Source: Bacteroidetes bacterium GWB2_32_14
GTDB lineage: Bacteria > Bacteroidota > Bacteroidia > Bacteroidales > UBA12077
Length of the DNA: 64,000 bases
Assembly (NCBI GenBank): GCA_001768235.1
Contig: MENK01000022.1
Location: 1-64,000, forward strand
Reading direction: 5' to 3'
Each line of letters starts with the position of its first letter. Positions within the stretch are counted from its first letter, which is position 1. Both the position numbers and the translations under genes were made by a program. Below the pieces are notes generated by a model. That model ran no database searches and was not told the origin of the DNA. It saw nothing but the letters and a program-made list of their open reading frames with translations. This document shows, one piece after another, positions 7,632 through 17,400 of the stretch.

Positions 7632-8561
7632 TTAATCTCCAAGATGTTTTCCTGTCATCGATATGAAAAGATCATCCAATGTAAGCTTCCGGCATTCCAG
7701 GCGTGAAAGGTTAATTCCATTATCTTTAACTTTCTGAAGAAAAACAGGGAGTTGGTCAACTATACTTCTGACAATGAGTTTTCTGCTATTTGAATTCTCA
7801 TCCCTGATTAGCTTGTACACATCATCTACGCAAAATAATTCTTCGGAAATAATATCGTTAGTTGAAAACTCAATAATTTCTTTACTATTACTTGCCGAAA
7901 GTAGTTCTTCGAGTGTTCCCTGGGCAAGGATTTTTCCCTTATCCATAATAATAATCCTGTCGCAAAGGTATTCAGCTTCTTCCATATAATGCGTGGTAAG
8001 AATAAGCGATGTGTTGTTATTTTTCTTGAGATTCATCAGGATATTCCATATTTCCCTTCTGGCTGTTGGATCAAGCCCGGTAGTTGGTTCGTCGAGAAGC
8101 AAGAGTGGAGCATTGTTTAACAGGGCAATAGCTAAGGCCAGCTTCTGGCGTTGACCCCCGGAAAGATTCTGGACAAAGCTTTTCCGTTTTTCAGTTAGTG
8201 CAACAATTCCAATAACCTCATCAACCCTGTCGCGAGATAAACCATAGAAACTGGCAAATAGCTGAACTGTTTCCCAAACCCGGAGCTTATCGATAAACCG
8301 TGTTTCCTGGAGCGAAAGACTAATTAAACGATGGAGTTTATTTTCATGATTATCCCAATTCATCCCCATTATGCTTATAGTACCTTGGTTGGGTTTCTGA
8401 ATTCCTTCAATCATTTCAACAGTTGTAGTCTTGCCTGCACCATTCGGGCCAAGTAATGCAATAAACTCACCCCGGTTAACAAAGAAACTGACTCCATCAA
8501 CAGCTTTTACTTCTTTAAAGTTTTTATAAATATTTTTAACATCAAGAATTGGATTTTCCAT
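7632..8561 (-). CDS. ABC transporter ATP-binding protein
   Basis: The 309-aa CcmA/DrrA-type ATPase contains Walker A GPNGAGKTT (about 39-47), Q-loop, signature LSGGQRQKLALA (about 134-145), Walker B LLLLDEPTTG and the H-loop THYMEEAE. The C-terminal ~80 residues are the accessory domain seen in DrrA-type exporters. It is the first gene of the pair with the downstream permease. Together they form an ABC-2 exporter half-set that would dimerise in the inner membrane. Confidence 0.95.
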   Translation of the reverse strand: MENPILDVKNIYKNFKEVKAVDGVSFFVNRGEFIALLGPNGAGKTTTVEMIEGIQKPNQGTISIMGMNWDNHENKLHRLISLSLQETRFIDKLRVWETVQLFASFYGLSRDRVDEVIGIVALTEKRKSFVQNLSGGQRQKLALAIALLNNAPLLLLDEPTTGLDPTARREIWNILMNLKKNNNTSLILTTHYMEEAEYLCDRIIIMDKGKILAQGTLEELLSASNSKEIIEFSTNDIISEELFCVDDVYKLIRDENSNSRKLIVRSIVDQLPVFLQKVKDNGINLSRLECRKLTLDDLFISMTGKHLGD

Positions 8562-9020
8562 CTACTTCAACTTTACCTGCTATAAACACCTGCGAATTTA
8601 TAATGTTTATCGTGATTAATAAAATTTACTATTAGATAAATTTAAAATTTAAGATATTTAAAGCTAAGTTTAAGTCTGTTACTGTATATATTTAATTTAT
8701 ATCAACTAAAATAGAACCATCATCAAGAAAAATTATTACTGATTTAGAGTATCATTTCCCACATGTTTTATTCGCAATTAGCTTATATTTATTTCTCAAT
8801 TACCTGATTGTTTTTCATGTAAACTACTAATTTATATGTACTTATCAGGATGTTTAAAAACCTGAGCTAAAATAAAATCATCAAACGAGTCATCGGTATC
8901 TGAAGTTTTCTAACAAATCGATAATTACACCAACATTTTCGTGAACAACAAGAACTTCACGGGAAAAGAAATTAAAATGTAATCAACTGTATTACAATGA
9001 ATAGAACTATGCTATTTTTA
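8562..9020. other. Intergenic region holding a gene remnant
   Basis: AT-rich spacer between the start of the ABC ATPase gene and the end of the antiporter gene. Apart from the frameshifted remnant at 8832-8982 on the minus strand, I see no gene, clear terminator or RNA in it. The ABC operon promoter should lie in the first 100 bp. Confidence 0.5.
8832..8982 (-). pseudogene. Frameshifted remnant of an unidentified gene
   Basis: On the minus strand, 27 coding-like codons (containing SREVLVVHENVGVIIDLLEN) end near 8901. One extra base then shifts to a second coding-like frame (DTDDSFDDFILAQVFKHPDK) that ends in TAA at 8832-8834. Removing that base gives about 49 continuous, acidic, protein-like residues without a start codon. 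The family is not recognised. Confidence 0.3.
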
Positions 9021-10184
9021 TTAATCTTTTTTATTATTAATTAACCCAATCATCATTACAAATGCAGATAAAATGATAACCTGAATTATTAGTGATTTGT
9101 TAATAAAAATACAACCTTGTGATGCTGGTATTGATAAAAATAAAAGAATTGTAATTAATCCACGCGGAGCAATATAAAATAAAGGTTTTAATGGAAGTTT
9201 TAAAAGGTATAAATGTAAAGCTCTTAGTCCGAAAATTAATACTGTTATAACTATAGCCCATAAAAGAGAACTTAAATTTAATAGTTCTTTTGTTTCGATT
9301 AAAAAACCGAATAACAAGAAAAACATCGTTCGAATTAAAAAAGTCATTTCAGAAGTAAGATCCTTAAATTTTACAATTTCTTTCTCAAGTGTTTCTGTAT
9401 TAAATCTTAAAAAGAAGTCAAAATGTTTTAATTCATCGAGGTTTGCTAAAAACAAACCAAATAAAAGAATAACAATTAATGCCGGTAAATGAAATATTTC
9501 GGCAAAATAATATACAAGAATAATTATTAAAATAATAGGTAAGAATTTTACATGATGCTTTATTTTACTAAGTAATAATGCCAATCCAATAATAGCAATA
9601 AATGAAATGATTAAAATAATTATTATGTCTAATAAAAAATAACCAACTGATGAAATATTTATTACTTCATTTAATATTAAGAAGTTAAAAAATATAATCC
9701 CTAAAATATCAGATAAACTGCTTTCATATGTTATAAACTCTTTATCTGATGTTTTAAGATTTTTAATACTCGAAATAGCAATGGCACTGCTTATAATTGA
9801 TAATGGAATTGCATTAATTAAACCATATTTATATGGAATATTTCCAAAATAATAAAATGCAAAGGCAAGAATAAAACTTAGAATCAACATTGGAGATAAT
9901 GCAAAAACAAATGATTTAAAAATGAATTTATATTTTGATTTATCGAGTTTTAAATCTAATGTACCTTCTAAAACAATTAAAATCAGTCCTATCGAACCTA
10001 AAGCAGGTAATACAGGAGTCAAATCAGGAATATGTATTCCTATAACTTTTGTTACTTGATTAACACCCCAGCCCAAGAGCAATAACAATAAAACTGATGG
10101 AATATTTGTCCTGGATGATGAAATATCAAAAATATATGCTAAAAGTAGCAACAGGCAAAGAGTTATAATAATTGCTGAAGTCAT
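9021..10184 (-). CDS. Cation:proton antiporter (CPA1-type, NhaP-like)
   Basis: The 387-aa protein is almost wholly hydrophobic, with about 11-12 TM helices and the Na+/H+ exchanger fold. The central SLSDILGIIFFNFL motif corresponds to the (N/S)D ion-binding pair of CPA antiporters. Another marker is the helix containing LGSIGLILIVLEGTLDLKL. It lacks cytoplasmic TrkA domains, giving a compact form. It would exchange Na+ or K+ for H+ at the inner membrane. It stands alone, with the decayed MocA-like gene upstream, and shows no operon partner. Confidence 0.88.
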   Translation of the reverse strand: MTSAIIITLCLLLLLAYIFDISSSRTNIPSVLLLLLLGWGVNQVTKVIGIHIPDLTPVLPALGSIGLILIVLEGTLDLKLDKSKYKFIFKSFVFALSPMLILSFILAFAFYYFGNIPYKYGLINAIPLSIISSAIAISSIKNLKTSDKEFITYESSLSDILGIIFFNFLILNEVINISSVGYFLLDIIIILIISFIAIIGLALLLSKIKHHVKFLPIILIIILVYYFAEIFHLPALIVILLFGLFLANLDELKHFDFFLRFNTETLEKEIVKFKDLTSEMTFLIRTMFFLLFGFLIETKELLNLSSLLWAIVITVLIFGLRALHLYLLKLPLKPLFYIAPRGLITILLFLSIPASQGCIFINKSLIIQVIILSAFVMMIGLINNKKD

Positions 10185-10213
10185 ATTAAACGATTTAAAC
10201 TACTAATAATTAA

Positions 10214-10790
10214 CTATTTAAATAAAATATTGTATTCATCTAAATTATTAATATTCACTAATATTTTGTCATCATTTACATTTATTTTTTTCATTTTATA
10301 ATTACATAAGTATTCTTTAAAATGTAATTGATTATTTTTTTCATCTCGAATGCCGTTAATTATTTTCTCTGATATTAAAATTGGATGCCCTCCTCTCCCT
10401 TTATATTCAGGTACAATTAAATCTGACTCTAAAGAATTTTCAAGTAATTTATATAGTAAATCATGATTAACAAAGGAATTGTCAACATTATGTATATATA
10501 AAAAGGCTGTTGGGTATTTCTTCGACACCCAATCTTTACGAATAAAAACGATGCCAGACGGGGTGTCAGTTAATAATTATCCGAACAATTTCCAGAAATT
10601 TATAATTCTTCTCAATAAACGATGAATAATCGGTTTCGTTAATTATGATAACTATTTCTTTACATCCAAAACTATGATATTTATTAACGATATTTTCAAT
10701 AAATGATCGGTTTTGATCAAATTGTAACGACCACACTGTGATGATTTTCCTGTTGCAACAATAATAACAAGATTGTTATTTTTCCTCAGC
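10214..10790 (-). pseudogene. Decayed duplicate of the MocA-like cytidylyltransferase gene
   Basis: The region is clearly homologous along its length to the intact gene at 13714-14313 on the same strand. The C-terminal ~100 codons remain open (FLYIHNVDN, then YKGRGGHPILI). The N-terminal half is broken: a frameshift lies near 10515-10530, and a small deletion near 10730-10740 removes the RMG-x-PK nucleotide-binding loop that follows AAGKSS. The start region is also degraded. It cannot encode a working transferase. Together with the intact copy it forms a direct repeat flanking the heme-copper operon. Confidence 0.85.
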
Positions 10791-10943
10791 AATTTAGCAG
10801 TTATTGTCAAAACGAGAATTATGAAGATATTTCTTCCGATACACTATCAAGAGGTATTGAAGGTATTGAAGCTATTGAACAAATTGGATATGAAATAGGG
10901 AATATTTTTAAGAAGGATCATAAACCCAAATAATTGTTATTAA
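10791..10943 (+). other. Possible 3' remnant of a plus-strand gene
   Basis: A frame open on the plus strand ends at TAA 10931-10933 after protein-like residues (SSYCQNENYEDISSDTLSRG, then an acidic helix and IFKKDHKPK). It has no start codon and runs backwards into the decayed MocA copy, so it may be the tail of a gene lost by deletion. Evidence is compositional only. Confidence 0.2.
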
Positions 10944-10976
10944 AAACCACGATAAAATTAATTATCGTGGTTTTAT
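10944..10976 (-). terminator. Bidirectional hairpin terminator of the heme-copper operon
   Basis: A 12-bp perfect stem (AAACCACGATAA at 10944-10955 with TTATCGTGGTTT at 10962-10973) carries a 6-nt loop. T-runs flank it in both directions. It lies just past the stop of the minus-strand oxidase-like gene. Confidence 0.75.
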
Positions 10977-10997
10977 TAATGGGAAAAAAATTTGATT

Positions 10998-12623
10998 CTA
11001 ACTTTCTGGAAGTAATTCTTTCGTTTTTAGTTTTGACGGAGTAAAAATTCCAATTACACCTTTCAGTCCCACACTCATTACAATATTATAAAAGAAGGCT
11101 AAAAAAGAAATTAATAACAATGAACCAGCTAATGCAGCAAGAATCATATATAGGTTAAATTCGCCATCAACATAAAGTGTACGGCGTAACATTCCTTTTA
11201 GTCCTGCCATTCCCATGAATGCCCCCATGCCGATTCCACCAATCAAATGTAACCAGAAATGAATATTCGCAAGTTTTTGGCTATATAATTTAGCCCCATT
11301 TGTAACAATAGGAAACAAGAGATATACTGCGGCATATAATGTCATTGTTAAACCAACAAGAACAGCAACGTGCACGTGTGGGCCAACAATCCACTGGGTG
11401 TTATGTAATATTCTGTTTAAACCTACATCAGCCTGCATTATACCCGCGGGAACAGCTAAAGCAAACCCGAGTAACCCTCCAAGTAGAAACTTTAATGGAT
11501 TTGTCATTTTTAAAGGCCTTGCACTCCATAATGTAGCCAATGTAATAAAAAAAGCTAAACCCTGAGTAATTAATTCAAATGCTGTTACAAGTTCTCCTGA
11601 AACAATCTTTAGCATAGCTGGTTGTGCCTGGTCTGAAAGTAAATGATGCGACCACACTGTCCACGAAACAACCAGTTCAAGCAATAAAGCAGCACGTGCA
11701 ATATTTTGCATAAATAACTTTTTCCCGGTAATCATAGTTGCTATAAGATACCATGTACCGGCAACAAAAATCAGAACCAATCCATCGGCAATTAAATCCA
11801 ATCCCCACCAAAACCAATTTTTATATAATAATGCATCAATTGCAGATTCTTTTAAATCAACCCCGAGTATGTTTGCAAGCATATAAATCAGGATCAATAC
11901 ACCTGTAAATAAAATAATGCTTGTATTTAAAACCATATCAACAGTACCACGGGCAATTGCAGCTACAGGCAATGGAACTAAGTGCTCTTTCCGGTTTTCT
12001 TTTTTGCGGAATAAATTTCTAAACCCGCTGTATCCAATAGCAGAACCAAGTAATGCTGCAGACGGTTGTTTTTCCCATCCTTCAGGGGTATATACAATGG
12101 TTTTAAAAATATTAATTATAAAAAATAACGTTCCAACCATTAGTATTGCAATTCCTAAAATAAAAAACGTGCCTCCCCAAACACTAAACTGACTAAAATC
12201 TGCAGGTAGCGGCCAATACAAAGTATAAAGCGGTGCATAATGAGATATAAATCCTGCGAACCAAAAAATAAATGTACCCGATGCCAATAATATTAACGAC
12301 CAGTTTGCAAGTTTGATACTGTATAAAGGTTTTTTCATTAAATATGGAGTCAGGAATAAAAAAGCTCCAAAAACCAATGCATAGGTTGAACCGAAAATCC
12401 CGACCAACGGGTGAGCTGTTAGAATTGCAAAAAATTGATTCGTGTTAATTAACGGTATTTGTTCAACCTCATATATTCGCATTATCATTCCTTCAATAAC
12501 AGCAAAACCATAATATATTAGTCCAACAACAACAAATCGCAATACTATTTTTTGCATTTGAGTTAAAGAATCCGGCTTAAATAAACCTTCAGTTCCATGA
12601 ATAAATGTATTCTTAAATGACAT
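10998..12623 (-). CDS. Heme-copper superfamily subunit I, probable nitric oxide reductase
   Basis: The 541-aa protein has about 13-14 TM helices and belongs to the heme-copper oxidase/NO reductase superfamily. The heme ligands are present: His71 (LTAHPLVG, low-spin heme) and His416/His418 (GPHVHV). The helix-VII pair His326-His327 (WSHHLLSDQ) for the second metal is kept. The helix-VI ligand is not: where oxidases have WFFGHPEVY, this protein reads WFWWGLDLIADG (271-281). Leu275 thus replaces the metal His, with Asp276 next to it and the cross-linked Tyr missing. That argues against O2 reduction and for a noncanonical NO reductase. Its partner downstream in sequence order (12658-13218) is transcribed first. 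Which NOR subfamily it belongs to is unresolved. Confidence 0.8.
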   Translation of the reverse strand: MSFKNTFIHGTEGLFKPDSLTQMQKIVLRFVVVGLIYYGFAVIEGMIMRIYEVEQIPLINTNQFFAILTAHPLVGIFGSTYALVFGAFLFLTPYLMKKPLYSIKLANWSLILLASGTFIFWFAGFISHYAPLYTLYWPLPADFSQFSVWGGTFFILGIAILMVGTLFFIINIFKTIVYTPEGWEKQPSAALLGSAIGYSGFRNLFRKKENRKEHLVPLPVAAIARGTVDMVLNTSIILFTGVLILIYMLANILGVDLKESAIDALLYKNWFWWGLDLIADGLVLIFVAGTWYLIATMITGKKLFMQNIARAALLLELVVSWTVWSHHLLSDQAQPAMLKIVSGELVTAFELITQGLAFFITLATLWSARPLKMTNPLKFLLGGLLGFALAVPAGIMQADVGLNRILHNTQWIVGPHVHVAVLVGLTMTLYAAVYLLFPIVTNGAKLYSQKLANIHFWLHLIGGIGMGAFMGMAGLKGMLRRTLYVDGEFNLYMILAALAGSLLLISFLAFFYNIVMSVGLKGVIGIFTPSKLKTKELLPES

Positions 12624-12657
12624 ATATATAAATTTTTTTGTTTAACAAATGAACTAT

Positions 12658-13218
12658 CTAAACACCTTCGCATGGTGTAACTTCTACAGCATCTTTCAAT
12701 ACCATAAATACCCCCCTTGGGCCGGAGTACTCTGTTGAGCGAATAGTATAAATGCCAGGTTTGTCGAATTTCCAAAGAATGTCGTTTCTATGCCCGGGAA
12801 CAACCTGCATTTGAAAAACCATACTGTTATCCTGCCTGAACAATCCAAACCCATATGTTAAGTCATTTGATTTAACATCGAATAACACCAAATCATTACA
12901 GTTGATTACCAGTTTATCTGATGGCAATATAAACTCATGATTCGCAACAGATATTTCAAATGTCTTATCCGGATTATAATCTCCACGGTTTAAATCTACC
13001 GGGGCCCAGGGTATTGTATTGTATGTAATAATATGTAACGATACCCCAAGCACAGTTAAAAATCCTACAAATGTGTAAAAAATTGCAGGTCTTACTACAT
13101 TGCTTTTTCCTGTTTTAGTGATTTTGTATCCAAACCACAGCATTAAGAGAATTATTACAAGGCAATAAAACGTGTAAGCAATAGTTTGCCCCCAAAGAAC
13201 AACATTCGAATCGACCAT
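12658..13218 (-). CDS. Subunit II-like cupredoxin protein lacking CuA
   Basis: The 186-aa protein has two N-terminal TM helices (about 10-30 and 46-66) and a periplasmic cupredoxin domain of the cytochrome oxidase subunit II type. FQMQVVPGH and KPGIYTIRSTEYSG align with the CuA-binding region. Every essential CuA ligand is changed: Tyr122 in place of the first His, Ser161 and Ser165 in place of both Cys, and Gly169 in place of the second His. Only Met172 remains. It therefore cannot bind CuA and must take electrons another way, such as directly from quinol. It is the first gene of the two-gene operon with the subunit I gene, 34 bp apart. Confidence 0.85.
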   Translation of the reverse strand: MVDSNVVLWGQTIAYTFYCLVIILLMLWFGYKITKTGKSNVVRPAIFYTFVGFLTVLGVSLHIITYNTIPWAPVDLNRGDYNPDKTFEISVANHEFILPSDKLVINCNDLVLFDVKSNDLTYGFGLFRQDNSMVFQMQVVPGHRNDILWKFDKPGIYTIRSTEYSGPRGVFMVLKDAVEVTPCEGV

Positions 13219-13713
13219 AAAAACCTCCTTTTTAATTTAAGTAATTGAGTAATTTAAATCTTCATCTATTTTATAAAGATATAAAGGAAGAGTTTTAAAG
13301 TCAAGATTCTTTAAGTAGAGAAAGCTGGTTTTAAAATCAGAATAATTTAAAATTCTTTTGCAAATGCTTTACATATAAAGAAAAAAACACGAAAAATATT
13401 TTTGGTATTTTAATACTTTTATTCTTATTTATATTTAATCTAATTAATTAGAGTTAGATTAGAAATCACTATTGTCCGGTAAAACTTTTAACAAGTATTT
13501 ACTGTCGTGCTTACAGCACTTTTTATTTTTGTAAATTGCTGATTATTACCATGCTTTTGCCCCAATGAGGCTTTTGTTGAGTTCCAAAGGAACGGAAGTA
13601 TGGTAAAACAATACCAACCAAAAAGGAAAGCCCTGTAAGGGCGAAAGAAACATGCATGTCTTATTGTTTCAAGATATCATTATATATCTATATTTTTTAT
13701 CGGACAACAGTGT
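13219..13713. other. Intergenic region upstream of the heme-copper operon
   Basis: This stretch contains the operon promoter region (about 13219-13450, AT-rich, no FNR-type palindrome recognised) and then the cluster of short hairpins at 13507-13642. No ORF of note is seen. Confidence 0.5.
13507..13642. repeat. Cluster of three short hairpins, probable dispersed intergenic repeat
   Basis: Three small perfect palindromes lie within 136 bp: GTGC-TTACA-GCAC (13507-13519), GTTCC-AAA-GGAAC (13581-13593) and GCCC-TGTAA-GGGC (13630-13642), linked by AT-rich text. The phrase AAAGCCCTGTAAGGGCGAAAG resembles repeats that I associate with Bacteroidota intergenic regions. No transposase accompanies it. 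Confidence 0.45.
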
Positions 13714-14313
13714 TTAGAAATATAGTTTATAATCTTCTATTGTATTAATATTAATCAGTATTCTCATGTCATTAACATCCGTTTTTTTCCTGGAATATCG
13801 GGTAAGGAATTCTTTGAAATGAATTTGCTCACTGGTTTCAGAAATTATATCTGTAATAATTCTCTTCGTTATTAAAATAGGATGTCCTCCTCTCCCTTTA
13901 TATTCAGGTACAATTAAATCTGACTCTAAAGAATTTTCAAGTAAATTATATAGTAAATCATGATTAACAAAGGGATTGTCAACATTATGTATATATAAAA
14001 AATGACTGTTGGGTATTTCTTTTACACCCAATTTTAACGAATAAAAACGATGCCAGTCGGGGTGGCAATTAATAATTATCCGGACATTTTCCGGAAACTT
14101 ATAATTCTTCTCAATAAACGATGAATAATCGGTTTCGTTAATTACGATAACTATTTCTTTGCATCCAAAGCTATGATATTCGTTAACGATATTTTCAATA
14201 AACGATCGGTTTTTATCAAATTGTAACGACCATTTTGGAACACCCATACGTGATGATTTTCCTGCCGCAAGAATAATAACAGAATATTTTTTTTTAATAG
14301 TCGTATTTTGCAT
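13714..14313 (-). CDS. mocA: MocA-like molybdenum cofactor cytidylyltransferase
   Basis: The 199-aa protein is a NTP_transf_3/MobA-like nucleotidyltransferase. The N-terminal nucleotide-binding loop is LAAGKSSRMGVPK (about 16-28). The acidic IHNVDNPF segment corresponds to the metal-binding Asp, and RGGHPIL is the conserved loop of MocA-type enzymes. MocA transfers CMP to molybdopterin to make the MCD cofactor used by xanthine-dehydrogenase-type enzymes. It is divergent from ygfK, whose cluster includes such an enzyme, matching the ygfJ-ygfK neighbourhood of E. coli. A decayed second copy is at 10214-10790. Confidence 0.85.
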   Translation of the reverse strand: MQNTTIKKKYSVIILAAGKSSRMGVPKWSLQFDKNRSFIENIVNEYHSFGCKEIVIVINETDYSSFIEKNYKFPENVRIIINCHPDWHRFYSLKLGVKEIPNSHFLYIHNVDNPFVNHDLLYNLLENSLESDLIVPEYKGRGGHPILITKRIITDIISETSEQIHFKEFLTRYSRKKTDVNDMRILININTIEDYKLYF

Positions 14314-14375
14314 CCTTATTTTTCTAAAATACAGTATAAATATAGAATAATTTTAAGAATCTCAGCTGTTTTACT

Positions 14376-14383
14376 TAGATTTG
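14376..14383 (+). promoter_or_regulatory. Putative -7 element upstream of ygfK
   Basis: TAGATTTG matches TAnnTTTG. It lies 41 bp before the ygfK start codon, in the divergent region shared with mocA. The -33 box is weak. Confidence 0.35.
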
Positions 14384-14424
14384 TTACAGAATGTAAAAGT
14401 AATAATTCATAATTCTTTCAATAC

Positions 14425-17400
14425 ATGTCAGATAAGTTTTATCCTGTTTCAGTAAAGCAACTATTGCATATAATTTTAAAAGAATACGATAAAAGCCAGA
14501 GTATTTTTGGCATTCCCCGCGAGTTATTTTTTAATCCAACCATGAATAAGAAATTACTTGTAGAGCAATTTAATCAAACCATTGACAGTCCTATAGGAGT
14601 TGCTGCAGGCCCTCATTCACAGATGGCTCAAAATATTATTGCAGCCTGGTTAATGGGTGCTCGTTATATTGAATTAAAAACCATTCAAACTCTCGACGAA
14701 CTCGAAGTTTCGAAACCCTGCATCGATATGCAGGATGAAGGTTATAATTGTGAATGGTCGCAGGAGCTTAAAATTAAAGAAAGCTTTAACGAATACCTGA
14801 ATGCCTGGGTTATTATTCATATTTTAAACCACAAGTTTGGATATCGTGCTGAAGCCGGAACAATATTCAACATGAGTGTTGGTTACAACCTGGAAGGTAT
14901 TCTAAAAGACAATGTACAATGGTTTTTCAATAAGATGAATGACTGCACTGATGAGTTACATCAAAAAATTAATGAAATAAAAGTACTTTATCCCGAGATT
15001 ACTAAAATTAAGATTCCTGCTCAGATATCAAATAATATTACTTTATCAACCATGCATGGCTGCCCGGCCAATGAAATAGAATCTATTGCAGGTTATTTAT
15101 TAAATGAAAAAAAACTGCACACCTATGTTAAGCTAAATCCTACACTTTTAGGGCCAGAAAAGCTAAGAGAGATACTAAATAAAACGTTGGGATTTAAAAC
15201 TGAAGTACCTGATATCGCTTTCGAGCATGATTTGAAGTATCCTGATGCACTTAATATCATTAAATCACTGCAGGAAACTGCAAAAAATAAAAACCTGCAA
15301 TTTGGATTAAAACTAACCAACACGCTGGAATCTGTAAACAATAAATCCGTTTTTGGAGAACAGGTTGATATGATGTATATGAGTGGACGTGCTTTACATC
15401 CTGTTTCAATTCATGTAGCCCAAAAATTACAACAGGAATTTAACGGGAACTTGCAGCTTTCATTCTCAGCAGGTGCTGATGCGTTCAATATTTCAGAGAT
15501 TCTTTCCTGCGGATTTAAAACAGTAACTGTTTGTTCTGATATATTAAAACCGGGTGGTTATATGCGCATGAATCAATATGTTGATGAATTGTTAAAAGCC
15601 CTTGAATCAAATAAGGCTAATACTATCCCTGAATACATAAAATCAAATGCGTCGATTGAAGATTTAAAAAAAGCTTCATTAATAAACATCGAAAAATATA
15701 GCAAAAAAGTACTGAATTTAAAACATTATAAACGGGAGTATATTCAATCACCCGATATAAAAACAAACCGGGAATTAGGTTATTTTGATTGTATTGCAGC
15801 ACCTTGTAAAGATACCTGTGCAACAAACCAGGATATCCCGGATTACATGTATTATACTTCGGCCAATCAGTTTGGTAAAGCTTATGAAGTAATCCTGAAA
15901 ACAAACCCTTTTCCTTCAATAACAGGGATGGTATGCGACCATTTATGCCAGAATAAATGTACCCGGATAAATTATGATGAATCGCTTTTAATTCGTGAAG
16001 TTAAACGTTTTATATCAGAACAGGATGAGGTTAAACCGGATACTGCATCTAAAAACAATATAAAAGTTGCAGTTATCGGAGCAGGCCCATCGGGTTTATC
16101 TTGTGCATATTATTTAGCATTGGCAGGATTTTCAGTAGAAGTTTTTGAAGCAAATTCCAAAGCCGGAGGAATGATTCAGTATGCTATTCCCGGGTTCAGA
16201 TTAACAAACGAAGCAATTGAAAAGGATTTTAAAAGAGTAGCTGATTTAGGTGTTGAGATTCACTACAATACCAAGGTAGATAAAACAAAATTTGAGCTTT
16301 TAAAAGAAACATTCAATTACCTTTTTATTGGTGTTGGTGCTCCTGTTTCAGCGCCGATAGAACTTGAAGGTATAGAATCGAAAGGAGTAATTGATTCTTT
16401 AACATTCCTTTTTAAAGCAAAAAAGAATGAAAAAACAGGAATAGGCAAAAATGTTATTATTATTGGTGGTGGGAATACAGCTATGGATGCTGCAAGAACT
16501 GCATACCGTTTAGTAGGAAACGAGGGAAAAGTAACCATCGTTTATAGAAGAACTATTAATGAAATGCCTGCTGATCAAGGCGAAATTAAAGCAGTATTAG
16601 AAGAAGGAATGGAAATTATGGAGTTAACCGCTCCTGAAAAGATTATCAACGAAAATGGTGAAGTTAAAGCCTTATTATGCAACAAAATGAAATCAGGTGA
16701 AAAAGATTCATCGGGGCGACAAAAACCAATAAAAATTGAAGATTCTGAATTTGAAATCCCTTGCGATACTATTATTCCTGCAATTGGTCAAAGCCTGGAT
16801 ATCGATTTTATTCAAAACGAATTACTTAAAGCAAATACAGAAAATTACAAAACACAAATCGAAAATATTTTTATTGGTGGAGATGCTTTACGCGGAGCTG
16901 CTACAGCTATTAAAGCCATTGGCGATGGTAGAAAAGCTGCTGAACAGATAATATTTAAAGCCGAAATTGATTTTAAAATCCGGAAACCAAAGAATGGTAA
17001 AAATTTTAGTAAAAAAGAATTGATGCTCAAACGGGCAATTCGAAAATATGCTCCGGAAGTTAAAGAACTTGAAATTACAGATCGTAAGAATTTTAAATTA
17101 ATAAGTGAAACTTTAGATTCCGTTAAAGCAATTGAAGAAGCCGGCCGATGCCTTCAGTGTGATGAGATTTGCAATATATGTACTACCGTATGCCCTAATT
17201 TTGCTAATTATTCATATGAAATTGAACCTGTTAAAATTCAGCTTCAAAAAGCAATTGTTGATGAAAAAGGAGATATATCTATTACAAACGATGGATTTTT
17301 CGAAATCAGTCAGAAATACCAGATACTTAATATCGCCAATTTTTGTAACGAATGTGGAAATTGCAATACCTTCTGCCCCACTAATTCGGCTCCGTATAAA

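Noticed and set aside
12563-12775. 70-codon minus-strand ORF spanning the subunit I/II junction
   Set aside because: It is a shifted-frame shadow of two real genes on the same strand, and the subunit II frame is clearly the coding one.
10998-13218. Ordinary cytochrome c oxidase subunits I and II
   Set aside because: All four CuA Cys/His positions and the helix-VI GHPEVY motif are altered, so a canonical oxygen-reducing cytochrome c oxidase is not supported.
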